DNA of 64,000 bases from assembly GCA_007134085.1 (NCBI GenBank), contig SLLL01000009.1:34667-98666 (forward strand), in the 5' to 3' direction. This document shows positions 27,180 to 36,844 of the stretch, in pieces. Source of the DNA: Balneolaceae bacterium (GTDB lineage: Bacteria; Bacteroidota; Rhodothermia; Balneolales; Balneolaceae). The notes beneath the pieces are model-generated. The model saw nothing but the letters and a program-made list of their open reading frames with translations. It was not told where the DNA came from and searched no databases. The translations under genes were made by a program, and so were the position numbers. Each line of letters begins with the position of its first letter. The stretch's first letter is position 1.

Positions 27180-27878
27180 TTATCTGTTTCTAAAGCCGGG
27201 CGCTCTGTTTCTGTTCCAGTTCCCCTGCCGTCCCTGGCCCATAAATTGTTGTAGGTTCTCATATTCGGCAGCAGTTAATATCTCTTTCAGTTCGTTGTGC
27301 AGTGCCTCCCGGGATTCAAGCATTCTTTCCCTGTCTCTTTCACCTGCAAGTTCAGCACGGCTTTGGGCATGTGCATTAAGCAGTTCATTTACCTTTGCTG
27401 CTTTATCGCCTTCTAAACCGGCTTTTTCAATCATAACTTCATGCCTCAAGGTACGCAATTCAAGCATACTGTCTATGCGATCTGCCCTCACAGCTTCCAG
27501 CTTTTCTTTCTGGCCATCAGTTAATACCTCAAGAAACTGGTTGTGTAAATCAGCCCTGTTTTCCCATCTCTCTCCACTGCGCTGCTGATTGCCTCTTCCC
27601 CGAACAGCTCCCTGCCTGTTATTCTGGCGATTACCACGAAGTGCCGGCCCTCTGTCTCTTCGGTTTTGTTGCTGAGCAAATCCTCTTTCTGAACGATGCT
27701 CCATACTAATTGCAATGAGTTCTCTTTTCTGATCGTCAGTTAATTCGAGCACCTCACCATAATTCATGATAAAATTATGGCCTCCTCCCATCCATACACC
27801 GGATTGATTACCCGGCTGTGCAAATCCACCACTATTGATGATGAACAGTACTATAAATACCAATCCAAACTTTTTCAT
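27180..27878 (-). CDS. Spy/CpxP-family periplasmic protein
   Basis: A 232-residue secreted protein: signal peptide (KFGLVFIVLFIINSGGFAQ), then helical segments with LTxxQ-type motifs LTDDQKRELIAI, LTDGQKEKLEAV and LTAAEYENLQQF. The middle and the C-terminus are rich in Arg, Asn, Gln and Gly (for example NRQNNRQGAVRGRGNQQR). Spy relatives are ATP-independent chaperones or metal/stress sensors of the periplasm. It is the first gene of the sigma operon, with a good ribosome site (GGAGAAGG) before its ATG. Confidence 0.8.
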   Translation of the reverse strand: MKKFGLVFIVLFIINSGGFAQPGNQSGVWMGGGHNFIMNYGEVLELTDDQKRELIAISMEHRSERGFAQQQNRRDRGPALRGNRQNNRQGAVRGRGNQQRSGERWENRADLHNQFLEVLTDGQKEKLEAVRADRIDSMLELRTLRHEVMIEKAGLEGDKAAKVNELLNAHAQSRAELAGERDRERMLESREALHNELKEILTAAEYENLQQFMGQGRQGNWNRNRAPGFRNR

Positions 27879-28016
27879 GGCCTTCTCCTTTTTGTGTGAT
27901 TGTTTAGGTTCTGCTCTTTAGACGCAGCCAATCTTCATCCGTTTGATAAAATTTCAATCTATTCTTTCTCTATCTTTTATGATGATAACCGATGTTCTTA
28001 ACCACAGCCATTCATA

Positions 28017-29231
28017 ATGCATTTACGATTCCCCGGCTATTTGATTGTTTTGGCCGTCTTATCTGCATGCCTCTCCTTCTGCAGTGAAGCTGATTACACT
28101 ATCGCCGAACCGGAAGCTCTTTATGGCCTGTATGAGCTTGGTGACACTACTAACCTACTGAATCGAGCATCCAAAATTTTATCTGAACCTCCCCTTTATC
28201 CAACGGCCGCTCTCATTAGTGAAACTCCTTTCCCACGCGGAACCTATGTGAGCCTGGCTTGTTATTGGTGGCCGGACTCATCCTCTGTAGACGGGCTTCC
28301 CTACGAACGGAGGGATGGTGAAGTGAACCCTGAAACGCGAAGCGAGGCATCCGACCTGCCTGCGATGATAGAGATGGCTAAACGGGTTGAATTACTATCC
28401 GCCGCCTATTCCATCACCGGTGATGAAAGCTATGCTGAACAAGCAATCGAACAACTCTACTCCTGGTTTATAGATAAAAACAGTGCTATGCTCCCCCATC
28501 TTGAGCATGCCCAAATGATTCGGGGACGAGACACAGGCCGCTCATACGGAGTAATCGATATCTGGTGGCTGGTGAGGGTTATTCATTCCGTACCCTTGAT
28601 AAGGGCATCAGAAAATTGGTTGGATGATGTTGAGGTGGGATTGAAGAACTGGTTTACACACTATGTAAACTGGCTCCGAAACAGCGAATTTGGAGTACTG
28701 GAGATGCAATCAAAAAACAACCACGGTACCTGGTATGATGTTCAGCTCGTAACATTCTCACTATTTATCGGCCAGGAAGAGTTCGCCGCTGAGCATCTTG
28801 AAACTGTATCAAAAAATCGGCTCAATCTTCAGATCGCCTCAACCGGAAGGCAACGTTTTGAAACCCGCCGGCCCAAACCGGAACACTACAGTATCTATAA
28901 TTTAAACGGATGGATGGAGCTTTATGGCCATGCAGATTATCTCGGGGTAGATATCAATCCATCACCACGCTTCTGGGGTGGAACCATCGAAGATGCTATA
29001 ATCTATTTAATCGGTTTGATGCGGGACATCGATTTCGAAGATATTCTCGATCCCTTAGACCGCACCGATAGCGATCGGCTCTATTTCGATCTGCTTATCA
29101 AATCAGCAGAACGCTATCAAAATCAGGCAATTATTGATGAGATTAACCGCATCAAACCACAGGTGAGAAATCCTGAGCTACCCATCATCAGAAATAAGAA
29201 AACACTGCCGCCTGCGGCTTTATCTAATTAG
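28017..29231 (+). CDS. Alginate lyase-family lipoprotein
   Basis: A 404-residue exported protein. The signal peptide ends in a plausible lipobox (ACLSFCSE). The mature part is an alpha/alpha-barrel alginate lyase domain: RGTYVSLACYWWPDS, the conserved SKNNHGTWYDVQ with catalytic Asn/His candidates, and HYSIYNLNGWMELYGHAD. It would depolymerise uronate-containing polysaccharide by beta-elimination at the outer membrane. No SusC/SusD pair is near, so it is not in a classic polysaccharide locus. The specific substrate is unknown. Confidence 0.85.
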   Translation: MHLRFPGYLIVLAVLSACLSFCSEADYTIAEPEALYGLYELGDTTNLLNRASKILSEPPLYPTAALISETPFPRGTYVSLACYWWPDSSSVDGLPYERRDGEVNPETRSEASDLPAMIEMAKRVELLSAAYSITGDESYAEQAIEQLYSWFIDKNSAMLPHLEHAQMIRGRDTGRSYGVIDIWWLVRVIHSVPLIRASENWLDDVEVGLKNWFTHYVNWLRNSEFGVLEMQSKNNHGTWYDVQLVTFSLFIGQEEFAAEHLETVSKNRLNLQIASTGRQRFETRRPKPEHYSIYNLNGWMELYGHADYLGVDINPSPRFWGGTIEDAIIYLIGLMRDIDFEDILDPLDRTDSDRLYFDLLIKSAERYQNQAIIDEINRIKPQVRNPELPIIRNKKTLPPAALSN

Positions 29232-29233
29232 TA

Positions 29234-30607
29234 TCAAGAAAACCCAAACATTACCATCCCCACCATACAGAGCGCAGCAAATGCCAGAAGTTTAAGCAAC
29301 AGCGGGAAACAGAATTTGAACCACTTATCATAAGGCACTCCGGCCATTCCAAGAATTCCCATCAATACAGCGTTTGTGGGAACAATCATGTTGGCGAAGC
29401 CATCACCAAAGAGAAATGCCTGTACCGCAATCTGTCGGGAAACTCCCAATATATCACTTAGCGGAGCCATAAGCGGCATAGTTACAAATGCCTGGCCACT
29501 GCCAGATGGCACAAACAGGTTGAGAATGGTTTGCATAATCATCATACCCACAGCAGATAGCTCAGGGCCAACCATTCCCAGCGGCACGGAGAGCGTATTT
29601 ACAATAGTGTGAAGAATTTCGCCATCTTCCATTATAAGCGCGATGCCTCTCGCTACACCTACAAGCAGTGCAGTTTCGGTTAATTCACGCGCTCCAATCA
29701 CAAACTCTTTTGCCATTAGGCTGGGCCCAATCCTGCCGATGATTGCCGTTACAATGCCAAGAATCAGAAAGGCCGCGCCAAGCTCAATGAGATACCAGCC
29801 GTGGTAACGAATACCGTAAACAGCCACCCCAAGTGCAACGATAAATGAGATTAAAATTGCGATATGAGTTACTGAAAGAGCCGGGTAATCTTTTGGCGGT
29901 GCGCCGGCATCGGGTGGCTCAATACCTGCCATAAGGCTTACAGACGGGTTAGCCTGCACCCTTCTCGCGTAGCTCCATACATGGTGTGCACCAATCATTA
30001 CAAATGGCACCATAATGGCAAGACGCACTTCCATGCCGGAATAGGTTGGCAAACCGGCTACTTCCTGTGCTACAACCACAGTGTATTGGTTGAAAGCTGC
30101 GGCTCCATAGCCAATACCATAACCTGCAACGATGATTCCTACAGCAGTCATGGTGTCCATCTTCATGCTTCGACAGAGCGCCACAAGAATCAGTACGAAA
30201 GGTATATACTCAGCTGATGCACCAACCGCACTCGATGCCAGTGCGAAAACAAAAACTACGATAAAAATCAGTGCTCCGGGCCGGCCGCCAAGATTTTCTA
30301 ACAGCCTGCCCAAAAGAGCATCAATAGCGCCGGATTTGCGAATTACAGCCATCACCCCGCCAATAATGAACAGAAAAAAGATAATATCTTGCGCTGCAGC
30401 AAATGCCCTTGGTATAGCTGTAAATAGAGAAATGGGGCTAAGCATTTCGCCCTCCTCAGCTATTTCGAATGTTCCGGGCACCACCACTTGCCTGCCATCT
30501 ACCACCTCTGTCTGAAATGCCCCCTGTGGAATAATCCAGGTGGCAACAAGTGCTGCTACCATCAAAAAGAAGAGCAGCGTTAAGGTGTGCGGCATTTTAA
30601 AATTCAT
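29234..30607 (-). CDS. YfcC/DcuC-family membrane carrier
   Basis: A 457-residue inner-membrane protein with about 12 helices. MPHTLTLLFFLMVAALVATWIIP, FLFIIGGVMAVIRKSGAID and the C-terminal FVPSGSGQAFVTMPLMAPLSD are typical of the YfcC branch of the C4-dicarboxylate carrier superfamily. Members move amino acids, peptides or dicarboxylates; the substrate is not evident here. It ends two bases from the convergent alginate lyase gene. Confidence 0.85.
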   Translation of the reverse strand: MNFKMPHTLTLLFFLMVAALVATWIIPQGAFQTEVVDGRQVVVPGTFEIAEEGEMLSPISLFTAIPRAFAAAQDIIFFLFIIGGVMAVIRKSGAIDALLGRLLENLGGRPGALIFIVVFVFALASSAVGASAEYIPFVLILVALCRSMKMDTMTAVGIIVAGYGIGYGAAAFNQYTVVVAQEVAGLPTYSGMEVRLAIMVPFVMIGAHHVWSYARRVQANPSVSLMAGIEPPDAGAPPKDYPALSVTHIAILISFIVALGVAVYGIRYHGWYLIELGAAFLILGIVTAIIGRIGPSLMAKEFVIGARELTETALLVGVARGIALIMEDGEILHTIVNTLSVPLGMVGPELSAVGMMIMQTILNLFVPSGSGQAFVTMPLMAPLSDILGVSRQIAVQAFLFGDGFANMIVPTNAVLMGILGMAGVPYDKWFKFCFPLLLKLLAFAALCMVGMVMFGFS

Positions 30608-30795
30608 AGAGCAGGCTATTTTAAAAGGGTTATTTGGCAGCGTGCAAAATAGTGAGGTACTCCGTTGGATTCAAACCCACCGGAAAATGAAAGCAGCTAA
30701 AAATTCACATAATTATAACATTTGAAAAGTAAATTGACATTTGAGACTCTTTTATATGAAACTGATCTCCTAAAAAAACGAAGAGGAAATAAATA

Positions 30796-33429
30796 ATGAA
30801 GAGAAAACAAGTCTATACCTTTGGTGGCGGAACTGCCGAAGGCGACCGCAGCATGAAAGAACTACTTGGCGGAAAAGGTGCAAACCTCGCTGAAATGTCT
30901 ACTATTGGCCTACCGGTACCTGCCGGATTTACCATCTCAACGGAATCCTGTCATTACTACTCATCTAACCGTTCAACCTGGCCGCAGGACCTGAAGGAGC
31001 AGGTGAAAGCAGGTGTAAAATACATTGAACAACAGATGGGTACCAAACTGGGCGACCCAGAGCACCCTCTGTTATTATCGGTTCGTTCAGGCTCGGCCGT
31101 TTCGATGCCTGGAATGATGGATACCGTTTTAAATCTCGGTATGAATGATAGTGCCGTAGAAGCTATGGTGCACCACACCGGTAATGAGCGCTTTGCGTAC
31201 GACAGCTACCGCCGTTTTATCGACATGTTTGGAAATGTGGTGATGGGCATACCCCATGAACTGTTTGAGGATGCACTGGAATCCCTGAAAAAGGCCGAGG
31301 GTGTTGAAGATGACACCGAACTCGATACAAAAGATCTTAAAGAGCTGGTAAACAGGTACAAAGCTGTTTACAGAAAGGCTACCGGTTACATGTTTCCCAA
31401 AGACCCTTATGAGCAGCTTGAGTGGTCTATCAACGCTGTTTTTGAATCATGGAACAGCGACAGGGCTATAAAATATCGCAAGATTAATCACATTACCGGC
31501 CTTCTGGGAACAGCCGTGAACGTGCAGGCCATGGTTTATGGCAACATGGGTGATGACTCAGCAACCGGTGTATATTTTACAAGAAACCCGTCTACCGGAG
31601 AGAATCAACTTTATGGGGAGTTTTTGATTAATGCCCAGGGCGAAGATGTGGTTGCCGGCATCCGTACTCCAATGGATATCGAAAAGCTTAAAGAGTACAT
31701 GCCTGCTTCTTACGATGAACTGTACGACTGGGGCAAAAAATTGGAAGTACACTACGGCAACATGCAGGATATTGAGTTTACCATTCAAAAAGGCGCTCTC
31801 TACATTTTGCAAACCAGAAACGGAAAACGAAATGGCCATTCAGCGATTAAAATTGCTACTGATATGGTAAAAGAGGGGCTTATCGAAAAAAGAAAAGCGG
31901 TGAAAACACATGTTCAGCCTGCTCATCTCGATCAGCTTTTACACCCTCAAATAGACCCTAAAACAGTAGTTCCTTCCTCTATTTTGGGGATTGGACTGCC
32001 GGCATCGCCGGGTGCAGCCGTTGGAAAGGTTGTGTTTGATTCAGAAACAGCTGAAGAAGCTGCCCTGAAAGGTGAATCGGTAATTCTGGTGCGTATAGAA
32101 ACCAGCCCTGAAGATATTGGCGGGATGTCGGCTGCTCAGGGTATTTTAACATCGCGCGGAGGCATGACGAGCCACGCTGCTGTGGTAGCCAGAGGCTGGG
32201 GCAAACCGTGTGTGGCAGGCTGTGGCGATATCATCATTGATTATGAGAATAAGGCTTTCACGAACGGAACCATCACTATCCATGAGGGTGAATGGATTTC
32301 TATTGACGGTGCCCGGGGTACAGTAATCGAGGGGCAAAAGGATGTAATCAAACCGGAACTTGATGAAGATTACTTCACTTTTATGGCCTGGGTTGATGAA
32401 TTCCGTGATATGGAAGTTCGCACAAATGCAGACTCCCCTGAGGATTCTATCCGTGCAAGAGATTTTGGCGCGGAAGGAATTGGCCTTTGCCGAACAGAGC
32501 ACATGTTTTTCGGAGAAGAACGGATTAATGCTATCCGCCGGATGATTATTTCCGAATCTCTTGAACACAGAAAAGATGCACTTGCAGAACTGCTGCCCTT
32601 CCAGAAAGAAGATTTCAGGGAGATCTTTAAAGTGATGGACGGCCTGCCGGTTACCATCCGCCTGCTCGACCCACCTCTGCACGAATTCCTTCCTGAGGAT
32701 GCAGAAGAAGTGGAAGCTGTAGCGAAAGAGCTGGGTATACGCGCTTCTTCGTTTGCTCAGAAAGTACGCTCATTGCGCGAGTTTAACCCGATGCTTGGCC
32801 ACAGAGGCTGCAGGCTTGGTATTACCTACCCGGAAATTACTGAAATGCAAACCCGTGCTATCATTGAAGCTGCCATTGAGCTAAAAAATGAAGGCATAAA
32901 GGTACTGCCGGAAATTATGATTCCGCTTGTTGGCACATCTCAGGAGTTCCGTTCACAAAAACTTGTGATCGATAAAACTGCATCGCTCATTTTTGAGGAG
33001 ATGGAAGACAGTATCGGCTACAAAGTGGGCACCATGATTGAGATTCCAAGAGCGGCTCTTGTTGCCGGGCAGATTGCAAAAGATGCCGAGTTTTTCTCAT
33101 TCGGAACCAACGACCTCACACAGATGACCTATGGCTACAGCCGCGATGATGCCGGCAAGTTTTTAGGGGAGTACATCAAAGAAGGTATTCTGCAGGAAGA
33201 CCCCTTCCAGGTACTTGATATTGAAGGTGTGGGCCAGCTAGTAGAAATAGCCACCAAAAACGGCAAGAAGCAAAAACCCGATCTAAAAGTTGGTATTTGT
33301 GGTGAGCACGGCGGTGAACCGCGAAGTGTAACATTCTGCTACCAGCAGGGGCTCAACTATGTATCCTGCTCGCCATTCAGGGTGCCTGTTGCACGCCTTG
33401 CCGCAGCACAGGCAGCACTAAACGTATAA
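30796..33429 (+). CDS. ppdK: Pyruvate, phosphate dikinase
   Basis: An 877-residue cytoplasmic enzyme that interconverts pyruvate + ATP + Pi and phosphoenolpyruvate + AMP + PPi. The N-terminal ATP-grasp domain includes [10 protein letters not shown] and [20 protein letters not shown]. The phosphohistidine domain carries the catalytic His in [18 protein letters not shown], and the C-terminal PEP/pyruvate barrel includes [19 protein letters not shown] and GICGEHGG. Length matches the bacterial family (~880). A good ribosome site (AGAGGAAAT) precedes ATG 30796. It is followed by a strong terminator. Confidence 0.98.
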   Translation: MKRKQVYTFGGGTAEGDRSMKELLGGKGANLAEMSTIGLPVPAGFTISTESCHYYSSNRSTWPQDLKEQVKAGVKYIEQQMGTKLGDPEHPLLLSVRSGSAVSMPGMMDTVLNLGMNDSAVEAMVHHTGNERFAYDSYRRFIDMFGNVVMGIPHELFEDALESLKKAEGVEDDTELDTKDLKELVNRYKAVYRKATGYMFPKDPYEQLEWSINAVFESWNSDRAIKYRKINHITGLLGTAVNVQAMVYGNMGDDSATGVYFTRNPSTGENQLYGEFLINAQGEDVVAGIRTPMDIEKLKEYMPASYDELYDWGKKLEVHYGNMQDIEFTIQKGALYILQTRNGKRNGHSAIKIATDMVKEGLIEKRKAVKTHVQPAHLDQLLHPQIDPKTVVPSSILGIGLPASPGAAVGKVVFDSETAEEAALKGESVILVRIETSPEDIGGMSAAQGILTSRGGMTSHAAVVARGWGKPCVAGCGDIIIDYENKAFTNGTITIHEGEWISIDGARGTVIEGQKDVIKPELDEDYFTFMAWVDEFRDMEVRTNADSPEDSIRARDFGAEGIGLCRTEHMFFGEERINAIRRMIISESLEHRKDALAELLPFQKEDFREIFKVMDGLPVTIRLLDPPLHEFLPEDAEEVEAVAKELGIRASSFAQKVRSLREFNPMLGHRGCRLGITYPEITEMQTRAIIEAAIELKNEGIKVLPEIMIPLVGTSQEFRSQKLVIDKTASLIFEEMEDSIGYKVGTMIEIPRAALVAGQIAKDAEFFSFGTNDLTQMTYGYSRDDAGKFLGEYIKEGILQEDPFQVLDIEGVGQLVEIATKNGKKQKPDLKVGICGEHGGEPRSVTFCYQQGLNYVSCSPFRVPVARLAAAQAALNV

Positions 33430-33450
33430 TTTTTTGGCTTGATTACTCGT

Positions 33451-33491
33451 AAAAAGCCGGTTCAGACAAAAAGTCTGCAATCGGCTTTTTT
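33451..33491. terminator. Bidirectional terminator after ppdK
   Basis: AAAAAGCCG (33451-33459) pairs with CGGCTTTTT (33482-33490), with a nested CAGAC/GTCTG stem. It ends ppdK (+) and probably the repeat-protein gene (-), whose stop is four bases away. Confidence 0.9.
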
Positions 33492-33494
33492 CAT

Positions 33495-34193
33495 TTATTG
33501 ATTGCTGATTCTGTAGCGAATAATTTCATCGAGCCCTACATCGCTGCCGCGTTCACGTTGCAGCCTCTCAATAAGTGAAGTTGACAGACCAATCTGGCGC
33601 ATTCTGATGAGCTGCTCGGGCGTAACATCCGTGTAGCCAAGATCATGCACATTACTGGTATAGTGGGCCGTAACCCCTGCACGCCTCATACGGATAAAAT
33701 CTGCAATGGTGAGATCATCGTATCCAAGCTCAATCATCATTGCTATAAATGTTGGGCGGGCGCCTGCATTGGAAAGGCTCACTGCCTCTTCAAGAGTAAG
33801 ATCTTCAAAGCCAAGAGCACGGATGTTCGAAATTTAGGTTGCCGTTACACCTTCATCACGCAGTCCCCGCAGCTCGTCGTGTGATAATCCGGTATATCCC
33901 ATCTCATCCATCCACGCGCCCATTCTGTTCAGCAGCTCTTCACTCGGCCCGGGGTTAAACACAGTTGAAATGGATGTAAAGGGAGAGGTAATGGAGAAAT
34001 TGCTTACGGTTCTAAGCAGGAAAAAACCAATCAACACAATAAGGACAACCCTTAATAATCTTTTCGGCCTGAAATTCCTTTTAGGCCTTCGTTTCTCCTC
34101 AGCCTTATCCACCCTCTCAGAGATATACCTGTTCAGAAGGTCATCGTTTGAGTTAAATCTGCCTTTTTCTGATTGGTTATGTTTTGTTGTCAT
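33495..34193 (-). pseudogene. Membrane repeat protein split by one in-frame stop
   Basis: The two reading segments 34193-33834 and 33833-33495 are in the same frame, separated only by TAA at 33836-33834. Read through, they give about 231 residues: a basic cytoplasmic N-terminus, one transmembrane segment (LLRVVLIVLIGFFLLRTV) and four or more repeats of about 26 residues, for example GYTGLSHDELRGLRDEGVTA, GYDDLTIADFIRMRRAGVTA and GYTDVTPEQLIRMRQIGLS. The stop aligns with a Tyr in a sister repeat, so one base change explains it. Similar repeats occur at the C-termini of some BlaR1-like and anti-sigma proteins. ATG 34193 is preferred to TTG 34202. Confidence 0.75.
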
Positions 34194-34408
34194 ATCGGAC
34201 AAGAGATTAAAATCGGTTAAGCCAATAGTATGAATAGTGAAGCTATTCTCAAATCAAATGTTGAATCACGTCCTATCGGCTATGCTTCTTACTATCTAAA
34301 ACAACGATATCTACGTTACTAAAGCAGAACTGTTACACATTCATCTGATTTCTGTGTAATATCCTTGCTAAACAATCAAAATCATTTATCACATTTAATA
34401 CTTTCAAG

Positions 34409-35365
34409 ATGGCTGTAAAACTCAGATTTTTTTCGCTCCTGATACTCATCCTTGTTCTTGCCGGATGTAATCAAAACCGTGCGCAAGACGCCCCCTTTGA
34501 AACCGTAGACAGCGCCCAGTTACTGGCCGATATTAAATTCCTTGCATCTGACGAACTGGAAGGGCGCTTCCCGGGTACAGAGGGCAACAGAATAGCCCGC
34601 GAATATATTGCCGAACGCTTCCAAACTCATGGCCTTTCGATGTTTGGGGATACGTTTGAACAGCCATTCAGCTTTACAAACCGCCGTACAGGTGTGGAAT
34701 TTGAGAATGCTGTTAACCTGATCGGGTACATTGAAGGGAGCCTGCATCCAGATCGTTTTATTGTAGTTACTGCTCATTACGATCACCTCGGTGTACAGGA
34801 TGGTGAAATTTATAATGGTGCTGATGATAACGCTTCGGGTACGGGCGGCTTGATGGCAGCTGTGCGATATTTCTCTCACAACCAGCCTGAAAGCAGCATC
34901 CTATTTGTGGCTTTTGATGCAGAAGAGCAAGGCCTTCAGGGCGCGCACTATTTTGTGGAAAATCCCCCCGTGGATCTCGATGCGATAGTTTTGAATGTGA
35001 ATATGGATATGATCAGCGTAAACTTTGATGATGAACTTTATGCTGTTGGCACCTATCACTACCCGTTTTTGAAACCGCTGATTGAAGAGGCTTCATCAGG
35101 TGCATCTATAGATGTGCTTTTTGGGTATGATAATGCCGACGCCCCGCAAGACTGGACAATGTCGTCCGATCACGGCCCCTTTCACATGAAAGGAATCCCG
35201 TTTGTTTATTTTGGGGTTGAAGATCATCCGCACTACCATCAGCCGTCAGATATCTTCGAGAACATCAACCCGGAGTTTTATGTTGCGGCAGTCGAAACGA
35301 TCATAGGCATCATTCGGCATCTCGATCTAAATATCGAACATATTATTGAGTCGTCAGGCAGATAA
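34409..35365 (+). CDS. M28-family aminopeptidase lipoprotein
   Basis: A 318-residue exported zinc peptidase. The signal peptide has a lipobox (LILVLAGC, cysteine at residue 20). Metal ligands are visible in TAHYDHLG, GADDNASGTGG, FDAEEQGLQGA and NVNMDMI, and HYHQPSDIFEN supplies the C-terminal histidine. M28 enzymes remove N-terminal amino acids or act as glutaminyl cyclase-like peptidases. It is five bases upstream of a CPBP protease gene, so they are co-transcribed. Confidence 0.93.
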   Translation: MAVKLRFFSLLILILVLAGCNQNRAQDAPFETVDSAQLLADIKFLASDELEGRFPGTEGNRIAREYIAERFQTHGLSMFGDTFEQPFSFTNRRTGVEFENAVNLIGYIEGSLHPDRFIVVTAHYDHLGVQDGEIYNGADDNASGTGGLMAAVRYFSHNQPESSILFVAFDAEEQGLQGAHYFVENPPVDLDAIVLNVNMDMISVNFDDELYAVGTYHYPFLKPLIEEASSGASIDVLFGYDNADAPQDWTMSSDHGPFHMKGIPFVYFGVEDHPHYHQPSDIFENINPEFYVAAVETIIGIIRHLDLNIEHIIESSGR

Positions 35366-35370
35366 AAACC

Positions 35371-36282
35371 ATGCAAGATCATAATGGAGGGCATCAGGAA
35401 AGTATCTACAAACTAAGGGAGCGCTTTAGTGAAATATCCATCACTAAAGCGTTTTTTATTGCACTCTTCTCACTCATTCCTTTTGGAATAGCACTTTTAA
35501 TTCTGAATTTCAGAGAGATTCTGACCAGTTTTTATCTTGAACTGTCAATCAGTGTAGTACTGTATCTTGTTCCTCTTGTTCTCATCGGTTATGCCTTTCT
35601 GAAAAAAGAGTTGAATATTCTGCCTATTCTGAAAAACACCGGGCAGCACACCAAAGATGTAATCATGGTTATTCCGCTGATAACTTTCTCAATTTCAGTG
35701 GTTTGGGTTACAATTTTATTTCTTAATCTGGTTAACGCTGACGCTGCTCAGAGTTATCTTGATTTCTTAAGCAGCGTCGAGATGCTTGAAACCACCTCCG
35801 AATCTCCGCTATATCATTATCTTTTGCTTTTTATTGCTGTTGCCATTCTGCCCTCACTTTTTGAGGAGCTGGTGTTTCGCGGAGCCATGGTTGAGAGGTT
35901 TGGCAGAAAATATGGCTTTAAAACCGGAGTTATTCTCTCATCTGTAATTTTTGGAATTCTTCACTTAGATGTAATTGGCGCCATCTTTTTCGGAATAATT
36001 CTAAGCCTAATTTACCTGAAAACTTCATCGCTTTTTATACCTGTACTAATCCACTTAATTAACAATGGGCTTGTTGTAGTGTTCATATTTTTTGATGATC
36101 AGTTTCTACAGATTGAACCGTGGGAAACTATAGATCCATACATAGCCCAGGGCTGGCTTGGAGTAGTTCTTTTTATTGCAAGCTCAGCATGGATCTACTC
36201 CTATCTGAAAAAGAATTGGTATCTGGTTGACGAAAAAGAGCCCATAGGGCGTTCCGTACAAAAGGCAGCAGAATCTGTTTGA
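35371..36282 (+). CDS. CPBP-family intramembrane metalloprotease
   Basis: A 303-residue inner-membrane protein with about eight hydrophobic segments. The glutamate motif is FEELVFRGAMVERFG (EExxxR), followed by FGILHLD and LIHLINNGL, the usual metal-ligand positions of CAAX/CPBP (ABI) proteases. Substrates are unknown. It shares a transcript with the preceding M28 peptidase and converges on a GNAT gene ten bases away. Confidence 0.9.
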   Translation: MQDHNGGHQESIYKLRERFSEISITKAFFIALFSLIPFGIALLILNFREILTSFYLELSISVVLYLVPLVLIGYAFLKKELNILPILKNTGQHTKDVIMVIPLITFSISVVWVTILFLNLVNADAAQSYLDFLSSVEMLETTSESPLYHYLLLFIAVAILPSLFEELVFRGAMVERFGRKYGFKTGVILSSVIFGILHLDVIGAIFFGIILSLIYLKTSSLFIPVLIHLINNGLVVVFIFFDDQFLQIEPWETIDPYIAQGWLGVVLFIASSAWIYSYLKKNWYLVDEKEPIGRSVQKAAESV

Positions 36283-36291
36283 TGTACCTCT

Positions 36292-36762
36292 CTAATCCAG
36301 CTCTTTCGTCATAAAATACATGGTGGGTTCACCATAAGAAAAGCCTGTTCGTTCGTAAAGTGTCCGTGCACGATTGTCTTCACGAACTTCAAGCGTAACT
36401 TTGCAGCAGCCGGTTTCAAGAGCTTTTTTTTCAACTGCACCCAACAGCGCCTGACCGATACCCATACTTCTGAAATCAGGCATAACTACAAGGTCGTGTA
36501 CGTTGATCACTTTGGCCGCTTTAAATGTTGAAAACGTGTAGAAGCAGTTTGCAAGGCCCGCGGCTTTTCCGTTTGAAAAAGCTATAAAACAGAGCGTGCC
36601 CGGAAATTCCCTGAGTTCGCTGATTAAATTCTCTTTTGATGATTTTGGTAGCGGCTCTCCCAACCCCATAGCATCGCGTGCATAGGCATCGGTTAGCTCC
36701 AAAATTGCATCAGCATGAGTTTTATTGGCAAGGACTGCTTCAACAATGGTTAATTCTTTCAT
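36292..36762 (-). CDS. GNAT-family N-acetyltransferase
   Basis: A 156-residue cytoplasmic acetyltransferase. The acetyl-CoA binding motif A is VVMPDFRSMGIGQALLGAVE (R/QxxGxG/A), and motif B includes CCKVTLEVREDNRARTLYERTGF. These are classic GNAT features. The substrate (amine, amino acid or protein N-terminus) is not predictable. The ATG start and length fit a minimal GNAT domain. Confidence 0.92.
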   Translation of the reverse strand: MKELTIVEAVLANKTHADAILELTDAYARDAMGLGEPLPKSSKENLISELREFPGTLCFIAFSNGKAAGLANCFYTFSTFKAAKVINVHDLVVMPDFRSMGIGQALLGAVEKKALETGCCKVTLEVREDNRARTLYERTGFSYGEPTMYFMTKELD

Positions 36763-36844
36763 AATGGAAAAAATCGGTAGTCTTTAAAATTGGGTACTCT
36801 AACGTTGCTTTGATTTTACATGAGTGCTTGCATAAAAGCGTACT

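Noticed and set aside
32146-32682. A 178-codon minus-strand reading frame inside ppdK
   Set aside because: ppdK is clearly coding here, including its PEP-binding domain; the antisense product has no features.
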